Origin: Sphingobacteriales bacterium
GTDB lineage: Bacteria > Bacteroidota > Bacteroidia > Chitinophagales > CAIOSU01
Assembly (NCBI GenBank): GCA_027483645.1
Contig: JAIXUD010000004.1
Span: 62,001-126,000 of the forward strand
Length of the DNA stretch: 64,000 nucleotides
Direction of reading: 5' to 3'
Below, in pieces: positions 52,301 through 62,231 of this stretch. The translations under genes and the position numbers were made by a program. Each line of letters opens with the position of its first letter. Position 1 is the first letter of the stretch. The notes beneath the pieces are model-generated. The model had not been told where the DNA came from, ran no database searches, and was given only the letters and a program-made list of their open reading frames with translations.

Positions 52301-54484
52301 CTAACGGCTGATGTTCCTGACAATCCGACAAGTTTTTGTCCGTCCGGACAAGTCTCTTATAACCGCCGTATACACGCCGGGTGCTAATGTGCTTATGTTA
52401 ATTTGGCCTTGGCTAGAGCCGCCTAGAGACTGCTCCAATACCATTGCGCCCAATACATTATAAACGTTTATTTGCTCAAGTTGGTTGCCTGTAGCGCTTA
52501 TCGAAACCCAATCACTCGCAGGGTTTGGATATACTTGCGCTTGCAAATCAAGTTCTAAATCATTACTAGTAGTAAATTGCTTTGCTACAAGCGATAAATC
52601 AACGGTAGTTACTGGCAACTCTATGCCCGAAGCATTGATCATCTTGGCTCCACTAAATCCAAAATGTAGCGGCGTGGTGTACAAATCCTTACCAGTAATG
52701 TCATCTTGCATTACAATATTCACTTGGCATATCTCGCCGTTGCCATTTACGGCCATTTGGGTATTTCTGGTAATGCCAATGTCTATTTGGCCAATTACAG
52801 GCATATTGTATTCTAGGGCAATTACTTCTGTGCCTACCGCCCCTAGCCAACTGGCAGGGTAAGTGATATACACGCTGTCGCCTACAATCAACGTTTCATT
52901 ATAAAACACACTAAAAGCTATGCCATATACATCCTCAGCAGGCTGCTGCACGGTGCCTAAATGAATAGGAATCGTGATTGTGGATCCCGCCACAACAGTA
53001 TCATCAAAAGAGATGAACTGCAGGACGGGATCCATTACAGAACCACGTAGACCTTCTTGTTTATTATGAGTTTGACCATAGTTTTGGATGATGGCCAAAG
53101 TGTCGTTTATATCTATAACGCCGTTGCCGTCGCAATCGGCATGCTTAAAGTTTACACCGCTTATATAATCCCAAGCCCAATCGTTACCATCTTGTCCAAC
53201 CCAATTGTTGGCTGCGAAAGGCCGGCTTGGCCCAGTGTAACCATAAGCGAGGCCAATCGGCAGCAGGTCGTACATATTGGCTGTGAAATCGCTATTGGCA
53301 TCCCCGGGCCATACCGGCGCCCCGCAATTTGTAACGTATAGCTTCAATACCCGCGTTTGGCTAAAGTACACCGGGCACCCGTCGTCCGTTGTTTTCAGCC
53401 TAAGCAGGTAGGGCAATGCCGATACGTCACTTGTATCTACTATCCAAAAGAAATCCAAAGAAGGGTGAACCCCTGGGTTAATGGTAATGATAGCACCAGG
53501 TATCGTTTGCAGCGTATCTAGCACCAAAGTTTGGGTTTGGTCAGGGTCGGCTGTATATATGCGGAAACTGATGGTATCGCCCACGCATGCGTATTGTGTA
53601 ATCACGTTGGTACTGTCAAACCCGCTCAATGCTGGTGGCGTATTGTAAGGCACCAAGTTTCGAACGTACATGTGCACATCCCTATACACGGTTCCAACTA
53701 GTATTCCTCCTCTATATTCGCGAATCCGTATGGCAATCGCCGCATCTTGAACAGTGGTAGGCGTTACTGTAAATATTCCGGTAACAGCATCAACATTCGC
53801 TGGTGGTAATGAATTCATCGGGTTTGAAGCACTGAAAGGCGCATTATATGGATTGGTTTGACCTATACTGCGAAAAGGCTCCACCACTTCGTACACCAGC
53901 GAATCGCCATCTACATCCGTCGCGCTAAAATCAAGATAGTAGGTTTGGCCAGCGGTAAGGTAAAACGATGGCTGCGCATTGAAGGTAGCCGAATTGTTAA
54001 AGTTTACGGTTCCATTATTGAGTTGCGACAGCAAAGTAAAGCCCGATGCTGTGGCGCTAAGGTTGCTAATTGCCCCGCTGCGACAACATTCGCTAACCGA
54101 GAGCACATAATCGGTACAGTGCTGTGGTAAGGAAATAGTGCCCTGGTAAACCTCTTCGAATATGCCAGTGAACGTACTGCCCCCTTGGCAATCGGATAGG
54201 TTTAGGTTGGCAGGGCAAAGTGGCGTAACCTCGCCACTGGAAACCAAACTTAACGGTACGCTGGTGCCATTAATGCCACACGAGGTAGATTGTATCAACA
54301 AATCAGAAATGCCCGTACCGCTAAAGCTTTGGCAATCGCGATAAAAACGTAGCGTTACCTCATAGCTATCCCCGCCCAAATATCGGTAGCTGATGTCGCC
54401 ACCCATAGGCACCAAGTGCACCGCTTGGCTAGTTAGGCCGAGCAAGCTCATCAGTAGGATTAATATGGAGGTTTTCTGGTTCAT
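52301..54484 (-). CDS. Large T9SS-secreted protein with dockerin-like and cohesin-like regions, 727 aa
   Basis: Signal peptide (MNQKTSILILLMSLLGLTSQ). The N-terminal ~440 residues are beta-rich with several Cys. Residues about 440-520 contain two dockerin-like calcium-loop units: PGDANSDFTANMYDLLPIGL and DCDGNGVIDINDTLAIIQNY. After that comes a cohesin-like region (VYGIAFSVFYNETLIVGDSV). The last ~80 residues have VYPNPASDWVSISATG and end with CRIVRN, a T9SS sorting domain. Probably a surface protein. ATG 54484 chosen by the signal peptide. -7 box TATGTTTG upstream and a good terminator downstream. Confidence 0.8.
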   Translation of the reverse strand: MNQKTSILILLMSLLGLTSQAVHLVPMGGDISYRYLGGDSYEVTLRFYRDCQSFSGTGISDLLIQSTSCGINGTSVPLSLVSSGEVTPLCPANLNLSDCQGGSTFTGIFEEVYQGTISLPQHCTDYVLSVSECCRSGAISNLSATASGFTLLSQLNNGTVNFNNSATFNAQPSFYLTAGQTYYLDFSATDVDGDSLVYEVVEPFRSIGQTNPYNAPFSASNPMNSLPPANVDAVTGIFTVTPTTVQDAAIAIRIREYRGGILVGTVYRDVHMYVRNLVPYNTPPALSGFDSTNVITQYACVGDTISFRIYTADPDQTQTLVLDTLQTIPGAIITINPGVHPSLDFFWIVDTSDVSALPYLLRLKTTDDGCPVYFSQTRVLKLYVTNCGAPVWPGDANSDFTANMYDLLPIGLAYGYTGPSRPFAANNWVGQDGNDWAWDYISGVNFKHADCDGNGVIDINDTLAIIQNYGQTHNKQEGLRGSVMDPVLQFISFDDTVVAGSTITIPIHLGTVQQPAEDVYGIAFSVFYNETLIVGDSVYITYPASWLGAVGTEVIALEYNMPVIGQIDIGITRNTQMAVNGNGEICQVNIVMQDDITGKDLYTTPLHFGFSGAKMINASGIELPVTTVDLSLVAKQFTTSNDLELDLQAQVYPNPASDWVSISATGNQLEQINVYNVLGAMVLEQSLGGSSQGQINISTLAPGVYTAVIRDLSGRTKTCRIVRNISR

Positions 54485-54510
54485 AGCTCCCCTTTCGGGC
54501 TTTGATATTA

Positions 54511-54518
54511 CAAACATA
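54511..54518 (-). promoter_or_regulatory. -7 box (TATGTTTG) of the 52301 gene
   Basis: Exact TAnnTTTG on the minus strand, 26 bp upstream of the ATG. Confidence 0.5.
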
Positions 54519-54674
54519 AGCCGTCCTTCGCTGGATAAAAAAGACATTTTTTGTCAATCGTGGAATAGTGGTTGCATTTATTGTTAAGCGAAGGTTACTT
54601 GAAATTGTTGAAAATGCTTAGTTTTAACTTGATTTAGAAATTGCCCTTTTTTAGAATCGTGGATTTGTGCTTTT

Positions 54675-56123
54675 ATGAAGAATAGTAAACTCCTTGATTT
54701 ATTTCAATTGTTGACGGCAAAAGAGCGGCCGCGGTTGCAGGAGTTGGTGTATTCGCCCTATTATAATAAGCACCAGAACTCGCAAAAGTTGCTTACTTAC
54801 ATACTGGAGCACTTTGACGCAGGCTTCGACAGTGGGCTGCTTACTAAAGAGGCAGCGTTCAAAGCCATCTTCCCTACTGAGCCTTATGATGTGCAGCGCA
54901 TTAAAGATGTAATGACCCTACTTACCCGACAAGTGGAGCAATACCTACAGCTTGCCAACTATGAAAAAGAGCCGCTGGCAGGGCAGCACCATTTATTAAG
55001 GGAACTGCGAACCCGAAAAACATCCAAATACTTTGAGCAGGCCGAGCGTCAAATGCGGTTGTCGCTGGAGAAAACCAAAGATGATGGCGAACGCCACCGC
55101 TGGAGCTACGAGCTAGAGAGCGAAGCGGACACGTACTTTATGTCTCAATCTGCCAGAGCACAGCACCAGAGCATTCAGCACCGCGCTAACCACCTAGACC
55201 GGTACTATCTGCTGAACAAGCTGCGGGTAAGCTGCGAAATGATTAACCGCAGCAACATTATCAAAGTAAAGTACGAAACTCCCTTTTTGGATGAAGTGTG
55301 CCAGCACCTAGACGAGAACCCCGAACGCTACGCCGAGGAAAAGCTGGTGTTTGCTTACTACCGCATCTTAAAAGCCCTTACCGAGCCTGATAACGAGGAG
55401 CACTACAATGCGCTTATCAAGTATTTAAACGAGCACGCCACCGCCTTCGATTTGGATGAGGCACGTGGCATATACGATTATGCTAAAAACTACTGCATCA
55501 AGAAAATTAACAGTGGTAAAAGCGAGTATCTTCAACGGTTGTTTGAAGTATATAAGGCATTGCTGGAAAACCAAATCATCTACCAAAATGGCATCCTCAC
55601 CGAGTGGGATTATAAGAACATTGTGACCGTGGCTACGCGCCAAAAGGAATTTGACTGGTGCCATGCCTTTATTGAGCATAACCGCCCGCTGCTGGACCCT
55701 ACCCAGCGCGACAATGCCTACACCTACAACCTGGCCATGTATCACTACAGCCGCAACCAGTTTAAAGAGGCCATGACCTTGCTGCGCGATGTAGAGTTTA
55801 CGGACATATATTATAGCCTGGGCGCCAAAACCACCCTATTGCGCACCTACTATGAGCTGGACGAGCTGGATGCGTTCTTTAATATGATTGACACCTTCCG
55901 CACCTATCTTAAGCGCAACAAGCTCATCAGTGAGTACCAATATACCGTTAACAACAACCTGCTGAAATTTGCGAAGAAGCTGGCGGGGCTGAAGAATAAG
56001 AAGGGTGTAATCTCCAAAAACGCTTACGATAAGGAACACCAAGAACTACAAAAGGCCATTGCCAATACCCCACAAATAACCAATGTGGATTGGTTGAAGG
56101 TTAAGTTGGCGGAGTTGGGATAA
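54675..56123 (+). CDS. Conserved helical-repeat protein of unknown function, 482 aa
   Basis: Almost entirely alpha-helical, with TPR-like helix pairs in the C-terminal half (YTYNLAMYHYSRNQFKEAMT, LRTYYELDELDAFFNMIDTF). No signal or membrane segment, so cytoplasmic. Proteins with the same N-terminus (LLDLFQLLTAKERPRLQELV) are, from memory, widespread in Bacteroidota but unnamed. Single gene. Confidence 0.7.
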   Translation: MKNSKLLDLFQLLTAKERPRLQELVYSPYYNKHQNSQKLLTYILEHFDAGFDSGLLTKEAAFKAIFPTEPYDVQRIKDVMTLLTRQVEQYLQLANYEKEPLAGQHHLLRELRTRKTSKYFEQAERQMRLSLEKTKDDGERHRWSYELESEADTYFMSQSARAQHQSIQHRANHLDRYYLLNKLRVSCEMINRSNIIKVKYETPFLDEVCQHLDENPERYAEEKLVFAYYRILKALTEPDNEEHYNALIKYLNEHATAFDLDEARGIYDYAKNYCIKKINSGKSEYLQRLFEVYKALLENQIIYQNGILTEWDYKNIVTVATRQKEFDWCHAFIEHNRPLLDPTQRDNAYTYNLAMYHYSRNQFKEAMTLLRDVEFTDIYYSLGAKTTLLRTYYELDELDAFFNMIDTFRTYLKRNKLISEYQYTVNNNLLKFAKKLAGLKNKKGVISKNAYDKEHQELQKAIANTPQITNVDWLKVKLAELG

Positions 56124-56269
56124 AACAATGCTATGCCTATCTTCTACTTCGCAATAATGTTTGGATAAGCGCTAAAGGATGACACCGCGCGACCACTCAA
56201 CCCAATGTGTTTTGTCGTCCACGAAATGAATGTTGCTGAGGGTTTGCGAGCCTTTCCTCTCCCATTGCC

Positions 56270-56324
56270 GTCATTGCGAGGATTGACACGAAGCTTTTCG
56301 TGTAGTAGCATGACGAAGCAATCC
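56270..56324. repeat. GTCATTGCGAGGA...GCAATCC dispersed repeat, copy 1
   Basis: Starts GTCATTGCGAGGATTGACAC, contains the hairpin ACACGAAGCTTTTCGTGT and ends TGACGAAGCAATCC. Related copies are at 59146-59200 and, inverted, 59292-59347. The 56124-56402 stretch holds nothing else that I can support. Confidence 0.7.
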
Positions 56325-56402
56325 GCTGACCCGAAGCAAAGCGCTCATCAACCGCAGTTTTGTCGTCCAGAAAGTTAGCGGTGGCGAGGTTCTCCATGGA
56401 AA

Positions 56403-56444
56403 TAAAAAACACCCCGCTACATCTATCAAATGCAGCGGGGTGTT
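56403..56444 (-). terminator. Strong rho-independent terminator of lon
   Basis: AACACCCCGCTGCAT / ATGTAGCGGGGTGTT stem (one mismatch) with a 7-base loop, then TTTTT on the minus strand, 24 bp after the lon stop. Confidence 0.9.
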
Positions 56445-56467
56445 CTCAATATCGTTTAAAAAAACTC

Positions 56468-58885
56468 TTACTTCTTCTTCCCAACCTTAGCACCCACCGG
56501 CTCCAGCGCCAGTTCCAGCACTTCTTCCATCCTTTCCACATAATGGAAGGTCAACCCTTCCAAGTATTCGGCAGGGATTTCGGCGATGTCGCGCTTGTTG
56601 GTTTTGCAGAGGATGATTTCTTTGAGGCCGGAGCGCTTGGCGGCCAGTATCTTCTCTTTGATACCGCCTACTGGCAACACCTTGCCGCGCAGGGTTATCT
56701 CGCCCGTCATGGCCAGGTACGGCTTAATGGCGCGGCCAGTAAAGGCAGAGGCCAGCGCGGTAAGCATGGTAATGCCCGCCGATGGGCCGTCTTTAGGGAT
56801 GGCGCCTTCGGGCACGTGTATGTGCACGTTCCAAGCACTGAAATCTTCCACATCCACACCTAGCTTCTCAGTATTGGCGCGTATGTAGCTTAGGGCCGTG
56901 GTGGCGCTTTCTTTCATCACATCGCCCAGATTGCCTGTAAGGGTCAGTATGCCCTTACCTTTGCTAAGGCTGGCCTCGATAAAGAGAATGTCGCCACCTA
57001 CTGAAGTCCATGCCAAGCCGATGGCCACCCCTGCGGGCTGTTTTTCGGTAAAGATGTCGCGGTCGTAGCGCTCGGCACCCAGTATCTTATGCAACTGGTC
57101 TTTGCTGATTACAGGGTTGTACTCCTCGTTCATCGCCACGTGCTTGGCCACGAAGCGCATAATGCCCGCCAGTTGCCGGTCCAGCTCGCGCACCCCGGCT
57201 TCGCGGGTATATTTATCAATAATGGCCTCCAGCACCTTGTCGCTGATCTTCACCTGGTTGGGCTTGATGCCGTGGTCGGTGCGGGTTTTAGGTACTAGGT
57301 GGCGCTTGGCAATCTCAATTTTTTCCTCCACGCTGTAGCCGCCCAGCATAATAATTTCCATACGGTCGCGCAGGGCGGGCTGTATGGTGTTCAGGCTGTT
57401 GGCAGTAGCTATGAAAAGCACTTTGCTCAAGTCATATTCCAGCTCCAAGTAATTGTCATAGAAGGCATTGTTCTGCTCGGGGTCCAGCACTTCCAACAGG
57501 GCGCTCGATGGATCGCCACGGAAATCCGTGCCTACCTTATCCACCTCATCTAATATAAACACAGGGTTGCCGGTCTTTACCTTTTTGATGCTCTGTATCA
57601 CACGGCCCGGCATCGCGCCGATGTAGGTTTTGCGGTGGCCACGTATCTCGCTCTCATCGTGCAGGCCGCCGAGCGACATCCTCACGTACTTCCTGTTCAA
57701 CGACTGCGCAATGCTGCGCCCCAGCGAGGTTTTACCCACACCCGGAGGGCCTACGAAACATAGTATCGGGCTCTTCATGTCTCCCTTCAGTTTCAGCACG
57801 GCGAGGTATTCCAGTATACGGTCTTTTATCTTATCGAGGCCGTAGTGGTCCTTGTCCAATATTTTACGCGCCTTGCTCAAGTCAAAGTTGTCCTTAGTAT
57901 ATTCTTCCCAAGGTAGTTCTAGCAACAGGTCCAGGTAGTTCAAGCTCACCGAGTATTCGGCGGCAGCGGCGTTCATGCGCTCCAGCTTCTCCAGTTCCTT
58001 GGTAAAAGTATCCTGTACCGGCTTGCTCCATTTCTTGCCTCTCGATTTCTCTTTCAGGCGCTTAATATCGGGGTTAAACTCATCGGCACCCAACTCTTCC
58101 TGAATGGTTTTCAATTGTTGGTGCAAGAAGTAATCCTTCTGCTGCTTCTCAATATCGCTCTTTACCTTGCTCTGTATGCGGTTGCGCAGCTCCAGCATTT
58201 GCAGCTCTTTGTTGAGGTGTGTAAGCACCATCTGCGAGCGCTTATACAGGTCGTCTTCTGCTAAAATAGCCTGCTTCTCAACCAGCTCGTTATTTAGGTT
58301 GGAAGAGATAAAATGCATCAAGAAAGTAGGGCTATCAATGTTCTTCAACACAATAGCGGCCTCCGAAGGAATGTTGGGTGCCAAGCGGATAATCTCGCCA
58401 GCCAACTCTTTGATGTTTGCCACGGTAGCGTTAAACTCATCTGTGTTGCTCGGCTGCTCTTCGGCCAAGTACTCCACCTTGGCGCGGATGTACGGGTCTT
58501 CCTTGGTAAACTCCTTGATTTTGAAACGCTGCTTGCCCTGTATGATTACGGTATTACTGCCGTCGGGCATCTTCAACAGTTTCACAATGCGGGCAACGGT
58601 ACCAATCTCGCTAAGGTCCTTGGTTTCAGGGTCCTCCACTCGGGCATCTTGCTGCGCCACCACGCCGATAATTTTATCGGCTTTGTATGCTTCCTTCACC
58701 GCCTTCAGCGATTTATCGCGCCCAACGGTAATGGGTATCACCACACCGGGGTACAGCACCGTGTTTCGCAGCGGCAGTATCGGCAGGCTTTCTTTATAGG
58801 TTTCCTTTTTGCTGTCGTCTTCTTCCTCGATAGACATCATCGGCAAAAACTCCACCTCATCGTCTCCAAATGGTAAATTGAACAT
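56468..58885 (-). CDS. lon: ATP-dependent protease Lon (LonA), 805 aa
   Basis: N-terminal substrate domain starting ESLPILPLRNTVLYPGVVIP, then the AAA+ module with CFVGPPGVGKTSLGRSIAQS (Walker A) and VFILDEVDKVG (Walker B). The C-terminal protease domain has the catalytic Ser in KDGPSAGITMLTALAS and Lys in GGIKEKILAAKRSG. Degrades misfolded and regulatory proteins in the cytoplasm. Length is typical. Single gene with a strong terminator; a nested inverted repeat lies upstream. Confidence 0.97.
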   Translation of the reverse strand: MFNLPFGDDEVEFLPMMSIEEEDDSKKETYKESLPILPLRNTVLYPGVVIPITVGRDKSLKAVKEAYKADKIIGVVAQQDARVEDPETKDLSEIGTVARIVKLLKMPDGSNTVIIQGKQRFKIKEFTKEDPYIRAKVEYLAEEQPSNTDEFNATVANIKELAGEIIRLAPNIPSEAAIVLKNIDSPTFLMHFISSNLNNELVEKQAILAEDDLYKRSQMVLTHLNKELQMLELRNRIQSKVKSDIEKQQKDYFLHQQLKTIQEELGADEFNPDIKRLKEKSRGKKWSKPVQDTFTKELEKLERMNAAAAEYSVSLNYLDLLLELPWEEYTKDNFDLSKARKILDKDHYGLDKIKDRILEYLAVLKLKGDMKSPILCFVGPPGVGKTSLGRSIAQSLNRKYVRMSLGGLHDESEIRGHRKTYIGAMPGRVIQSIKKVKTGNPVFILDEVDKVGTDFRGDPSSALLEVLDPEQNNAFYDNYLELEYDLSKVLFIATANSLNTIQPALRDRMEIIMLGGYSVEEKIEIAKRHLVPKTRTDHGIKPNQVKISDKVLEAIIDKYTREAGVRELDRQLAGIMRFVAKHVAMNEEYNPVISKDQLHKILGAERYDRDIFTEKQPAGVAIGLAWTSVGGDILFIEASLSKGKGILTLTGNLGDVMKESATTALSYIRANTEKLGVDVEDFSAWNVHIHVPEGAIPKDGPSAGITMLTALASAFTGRAIKPYLAMTGEITLRGKVLPVGGIKEKILAAKRSGLKEIILCKTNKRDIAEIPAEYLEGLTFHYVERMEEVLELALEPVGAKVGKKK

Positions 58886-59067
58886 CTTTTATAGACTCAA
58901 GATTTGTAGACACAGAACACTAGGCTTTGGGCGTTGCGTGAAATGTCGTTTTTATTGAATAGGTAGCAAGATAAAGGACACGGGGCAGAAGAACAATTAA
59001 AATAGGTGTTTTCCGTCACAATGTCACTTACTATCAAGTCGGATGGTTAAGTCAAGTATTGTGCCAC

Positions 59068-59425
59068 TTGTCTGAATCAAAATTTACAGAATTTAAGAAT
59101 TGTAGAATTCTATCGTGTACGTTAAAGCGAAGCTACAGAACTAACGTCATTGCGAGGAGCGACTTTGCGCCTTTCGCGCAATGGAGCGACGCGGCAATCC
59201 CTACCCCCAGAGCATGATATGCATTGACCAAGGCACCAAACATATTATGTATTGGCTTCTCCGATAATCGACCATCATTTTCCATAGCATTGGATTGCTT
59301 CGTCACTCCAATCTCGCGAAAAGCTCGAAAGTCATTCCTCGCAATGGCGTTCGTTTTGCGAGGCTCGCCATTTGCACACAACGAATTCTACAATTCTTAA
59401 ATTCTGTAAATTCTGATTCAGACAA
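59068..59425. repeat. 358-bp nested inverted-repeat element
   Basis: Outer arms 59068-59110 and 59383-59425 are 43-bp inverted repeats with one mismatch, themselves octad arrays (AGAATTTA, AGAATTGT, AGAATTCT). Inner arms 59146-59200 and 59292-59347 are inverted copies of the GTCATTGCGAGGA...GCAATCC repeat. Only about 90 bp lie in the centre. It has no ORF and lies between the ABC ATPase stop codon and lon. Confidence 0.85.
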
Positions 59426-59429
59426 CCAC

Positions 59430-60050
59430 CTACTTATAATCCAATATGCTCAACCTTTCCTCGCAAAACCCATACTCCTCGGGCCTATTGGAGCTTACGA
59501 TTACTAAGCGATTGCTGCGGTGTTGGGCGAGTAGATTGAGATACCAGTTAAGGCCCACTTCATCTAGGTTGGTGGCGGGCTCGTCGAGAAGGAGGATGGG
59601 GGTGTCGGATAGGATGCTAAGGGCAAGTTTTACCCTTTGTTTCATACCCGAAGAAAAATTAAGTATTTGCTTGTTGGCGTGAGCGGCTAAGCCAGTCAAT
59701 GCCAATATGTCATTAGGTTGCAGGTTTTGGCGGAAGGGTTTGAATTGCTGATGAAAGCGTATTTGCTCCAGCAGGGTCATTTCTTCAACCAGTTGGATAT
59801 AAGGGCCAGAGTAACTTACTTGACGAAATACCTCTTCAACAGGTATTGGTTTGTTGTTGAAACTGTACACGATGGAACCTGCCGAAGGCGAAACCGCCCC
59901 GGAAACTATTTGCATTAATGTGCTTTTGCCTGAGCCGTTTGGGCCAAGGATGGCATAAGCCTTGTTGTTTTCAAAGGTGTAGGTAAGGTCTTTGATGACC
60001 CATTCGAGCTCGAAGCGCTTGCGTACTTTATCGAGCTTAATCATTTCCAT
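59430..60050 (-). CDS. ABC transporter ATP-binding protein, 206 aa
   Basis: Walker A YAILGPNGSGKSTLMQIVSG, signature LNFSSGMKQRVKLALSILS and Walker B ILLLDEPATNLDEVGLNWYL. Short, single NBD, no membrane segment. The permease partner is not in the window. Position directly after lpxA, overlapping it by 14 bp, suggests co-expression with lipid A genes, but that does not show it transports lipid A. Another start two codons in (60044) is possible. Confidence 0.88.
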   Translation of the reverse strand: MEMIKLDKVRKRFELEWVIKDLTYTFENNKAYAILGPNGSGKSTLMQIVSGAVSPSAGSIVYSFNNKPIPVEEVFRQVSYSGPYIQLVEEMTLLEQIRFHQQFKPFRQNLQPNDILALTGLAAHANKQILNFSSGMKQRVKLALSILSDTPILLLDEPATNLDEVGLNWYLNLLAQHRSNRLVIVSSNRPEEYGFCEERLSILDYK

Positions 60051-60831
60051 TGCGCTGGCGGAAACCTTTCATAATACCCCGAACCGAATCGCGGATAAAG
60101 CTGATAATATGGTCGCGCTCTGGCGATGCAGGTACCGATGCCTCGATAATGTTGAGGGCGATACTCACGTTGCTGTGCTGCACGAAAAGGATGCGGTAGA
60201 TGTCGAGGATGTGGTTGATTTGCTCGGTGCTATACCCACGGCGGCGAAGGCCCACCGAGTTTACACCTACATAGCTCAAAGGGAAACGACCGGCCTTTAC
60301 ATATGGCGGAATATCTTTACCAACCAATGCGCCGCCAGAAAGAAACGCGTGTGCACCAATCTTTACGAACTGGTGGATGGCGCTCATGCCGCCGATGATG
60401 GCGTAGTCGTCAATTTCGATGTGGCCGGCCAGGTTTACGCAGTTGGCCAGCACCACATTGTTGCCGATGTAGCAATCGTGCGCAATGTGCACGTAGGCCA
60501 TCAGCAGGCAATCATTTCCGATAACGGTTTTGTTGGTGTGCTGGGTGCCGCGGTTGATGGTAACACACTCGCGGATAACCACGTTGTTGCCAATTTCCAC
60601 TACCGACGATTCCCCACGGAACTTCAAATCCTGTGGCACGGCCGAAATAACCGCCCCCGGGAAAATCTTACAGTTCTTGCCTATTCGGGCGCCTTCCATA
60701 ATGGTCACGTTGGAGCCTATCCAAGTTCCCTCTCCAATTTCCACATCTTTATGGATGGTGGTAAACGGCTCTATCACTACATTATCGGCTATCTTGGCCG
60801 ATGGGTGTATATATGCTAGTGGTTGGTTCAT
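60037..60831 (-). CDS. lpxA: LpxA, UDP-N-acetylglucosamine acyltransferase, 264 aa
   Basis: Left-handed beta-helix of hexapeptide repeats (IHPSAKIADNVVIEPFTTIH, IGNDCLLMAYVHIAHDCYIG). The catalytic His is in VHIAHDCYIGN and the C-terminal helices include GVNSVGLRRRGYSTEQINHI. First committed acyl transfer of lipid A synthesis. It overlaps lpxC/fabZ by 4 bp. Confidence 0.95.
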   Translation of the reverse strand: MNQPLAYIHPSAKIADNVVIEPFTTIHKDVEIGEGTWIGSNVTIMEGARIGKNCKIFPGAVISAVPQDLKFRGESSVVEIGNNVVIRECVTINRGTQHTNKTVIGNDCLLMAYVHIAHDCYIGNNVVLANCVNLAGHIEIDDYAIIGGMSAIHQFVKIGAHAFLSGGALVGKDIPPYVKAGRFPLSYVGVNSVGLRRRGYSTEQINHILDIYRILFVQHSNVSIALNIIEASVPASPERDHIISFIRDSVRGIMKGFRQRNGND

Positions 60832-62231
60832 GCCTGTGGTTCCCTTTTCATAATCTTGGCCATTAACAATGCTTCTGATGCTATTTTATCACCCACGTAC
60901 GCGGTGCCTTTCATTTCGCAAATGCCGCGGCGGATGGGGCTAAGGAGTTCTAGTTTCAAAACAAGGGTATCGCCTGGGCCTACTTTGTTTTTAAAGCGGG
61001 CTTGGTCTATTTTAAGGAAGTAAGTATCGTAATTCTCCGGGTCGGGCACAGTGCTCAAGGCAAGGATGCCACCGGCTTGCGCCAAAGCCTCCAGTTGCAA
61101 TACGCCTGGCATTACTGGGTTGCCAGGGAAGTGCCCTTGAAAAAACGGCTCGTTAAACGTAACGTTTTTGATGCCTACCACGTGCTTGTCGCTCATCTCT
61201 ACAATCTTATCTACTAACAAAAAAGGGTATTTGTGCGGCAGTATCTTTTCTATTTGCTTAATGTCGTATACTGGCGTTTGCAGCGGGTCGTACTTGGGTA
61301 TGTCTTCTTTGTTGCGGTTCTCTTTTATGTATGCTTTTATGACCTTCGCCATTTGCACGTTAGCTGCGTGGCCGGGTCGTGCCGCTACAATCCGGCCTTT
61401 GATCGGGCGGCCTACTAGGGCTAAATCACCCAACAAATCCAACAACTTATGTCGGGCAGGCTCATTCTCATGCCTGAGCTCGATATTGCTAAGGATACCT
61501 GTACTTTCTACCCGCACCTTAGGTTTATTTAGCACTCTGGCCAAGTGGTCAAGTTCATCCTCGCTTACTTCGCGGTCAACTACTACAATGGCGTTGCTCA
61601 GGTCTCCGCCTTTGATTAGGTTTTGTTTTACCAAAAACTCTATCTCGTGTAGAAAGCAGAAGGTACGCGCACCGCTGGCATATTCCTCAAAGTCCTCTAC
61701 CCTATCCAAGTGCGCATGCTGCGTGCCAATTACCTTGGAGTTGTAATCAATCATCACCGTAAGGCGATAACCGTTATCGGGCACGGCCACAATCTCCACT
61801 TGGTTTTTGGCGTCTTTGTACTCCAATATGGTATCCAGCACAAAGTAGTTGCGCGGCGAGTCTTGTTGCTCAGTACCGGCCTCATGCAGGGCTTTGATGT
61901 AGGGCATGGCGCTACCATCCAAAATCGGCACTTCCATGCTGTCAATCTCCACTAGCACATTGTCAATCTGCAAACCAACCAAGGCGGCCAGCAAATGCTC
62001 CACAGTAGCCACGCGGCCGCCATTTTGCTCAAGCGTAGTGCCACGGCTTATGTCTACCACCAAATCCACATCGGCATTGATGGTAGGCCTCTCGGGCAAA
62101 TCTATCCTCTGGAAACGGATACCATGATTCGGGGCGGCGGGTTTGAAGGTAACGGTAACGGGATGGCCGGTGTGCAGGCCAATGCCCGACAGGCTTACAG
62201 GCTGTTTAATCGTTTGTTGCTTATCGTTCAT
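60828..62231 (-). CDS. lpxC/fabZ: Fused LpxC deacetylase / FabZ dehydratase, 467 aa
   Basis: Residues ~1-310 are LpxC: SLSGIGLHTGHPVTVTFKPA, ATVEHLLAALVGLQIDNVLV with a Zn-binding His, and HKLLDLLGDLALVGRP with the other Zn ligands (HxxxD). Residues ~320-467 are FabZ: ILPHKYPFLLVDKIVEM and FQGHFPGNPVMPGVLQLEAL with the catalytic His/Glu. The fusion joins lipid A commitment to fatty-acid supply and is typical of Bacteroidota. Middle gene of the lpx block. Confidence 0.96.
   Translation of the reverse strand: MNDKQQTIKQPVSLSGIGLHTGHPVTVTFKPAAPNHGIRFQRIDLPERPTINADVDLVVDISRGTTLEQNGGRVATVEHLLAALVGLQIDNVLVEIDSMEVPILDGSAMPYIKALHEAGTEQQDSPRNYFVLDTILEYKDAKNQVEIVAVPDNGYRLTVMIDYNSKVIGTQHAHLDRVEDFEEYASGARTFCFLHEIEFLVKQNLIKGGDLSNAIVVVDREVSEDELDHLARVLNKPKVRVESTGILSNIELRHENEPARHKLLDLLGDLALVGRPIKGRIVAARPGHAANVQMAKVIKAYIKENRNKEDIPKYDPLQTPVYDIKQIEKILPHKYPFLLVDKIVEMSDKHVVGIKNVTFNEPFFQGHFPGNPVMPGVLQLEALAQAGGILALSTVPDPENYDTYFLKIDQARFKNKVGPGDTLVLKLELLSPIRRGICEMKGTAYVGDKIASEALLMAKIMKREPQA

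Noticed and set aside
58167-58799. Plus-strand ORF of 210 codons
   Set aside because: Shadow of lon, whose motifs are certain.
59992-60819. Long plus-strand ORF (275 codons)
   Set aside because: It is antisense to lpxA and the ABC gene, which have clear family motifs; the product has no recognisable domain.
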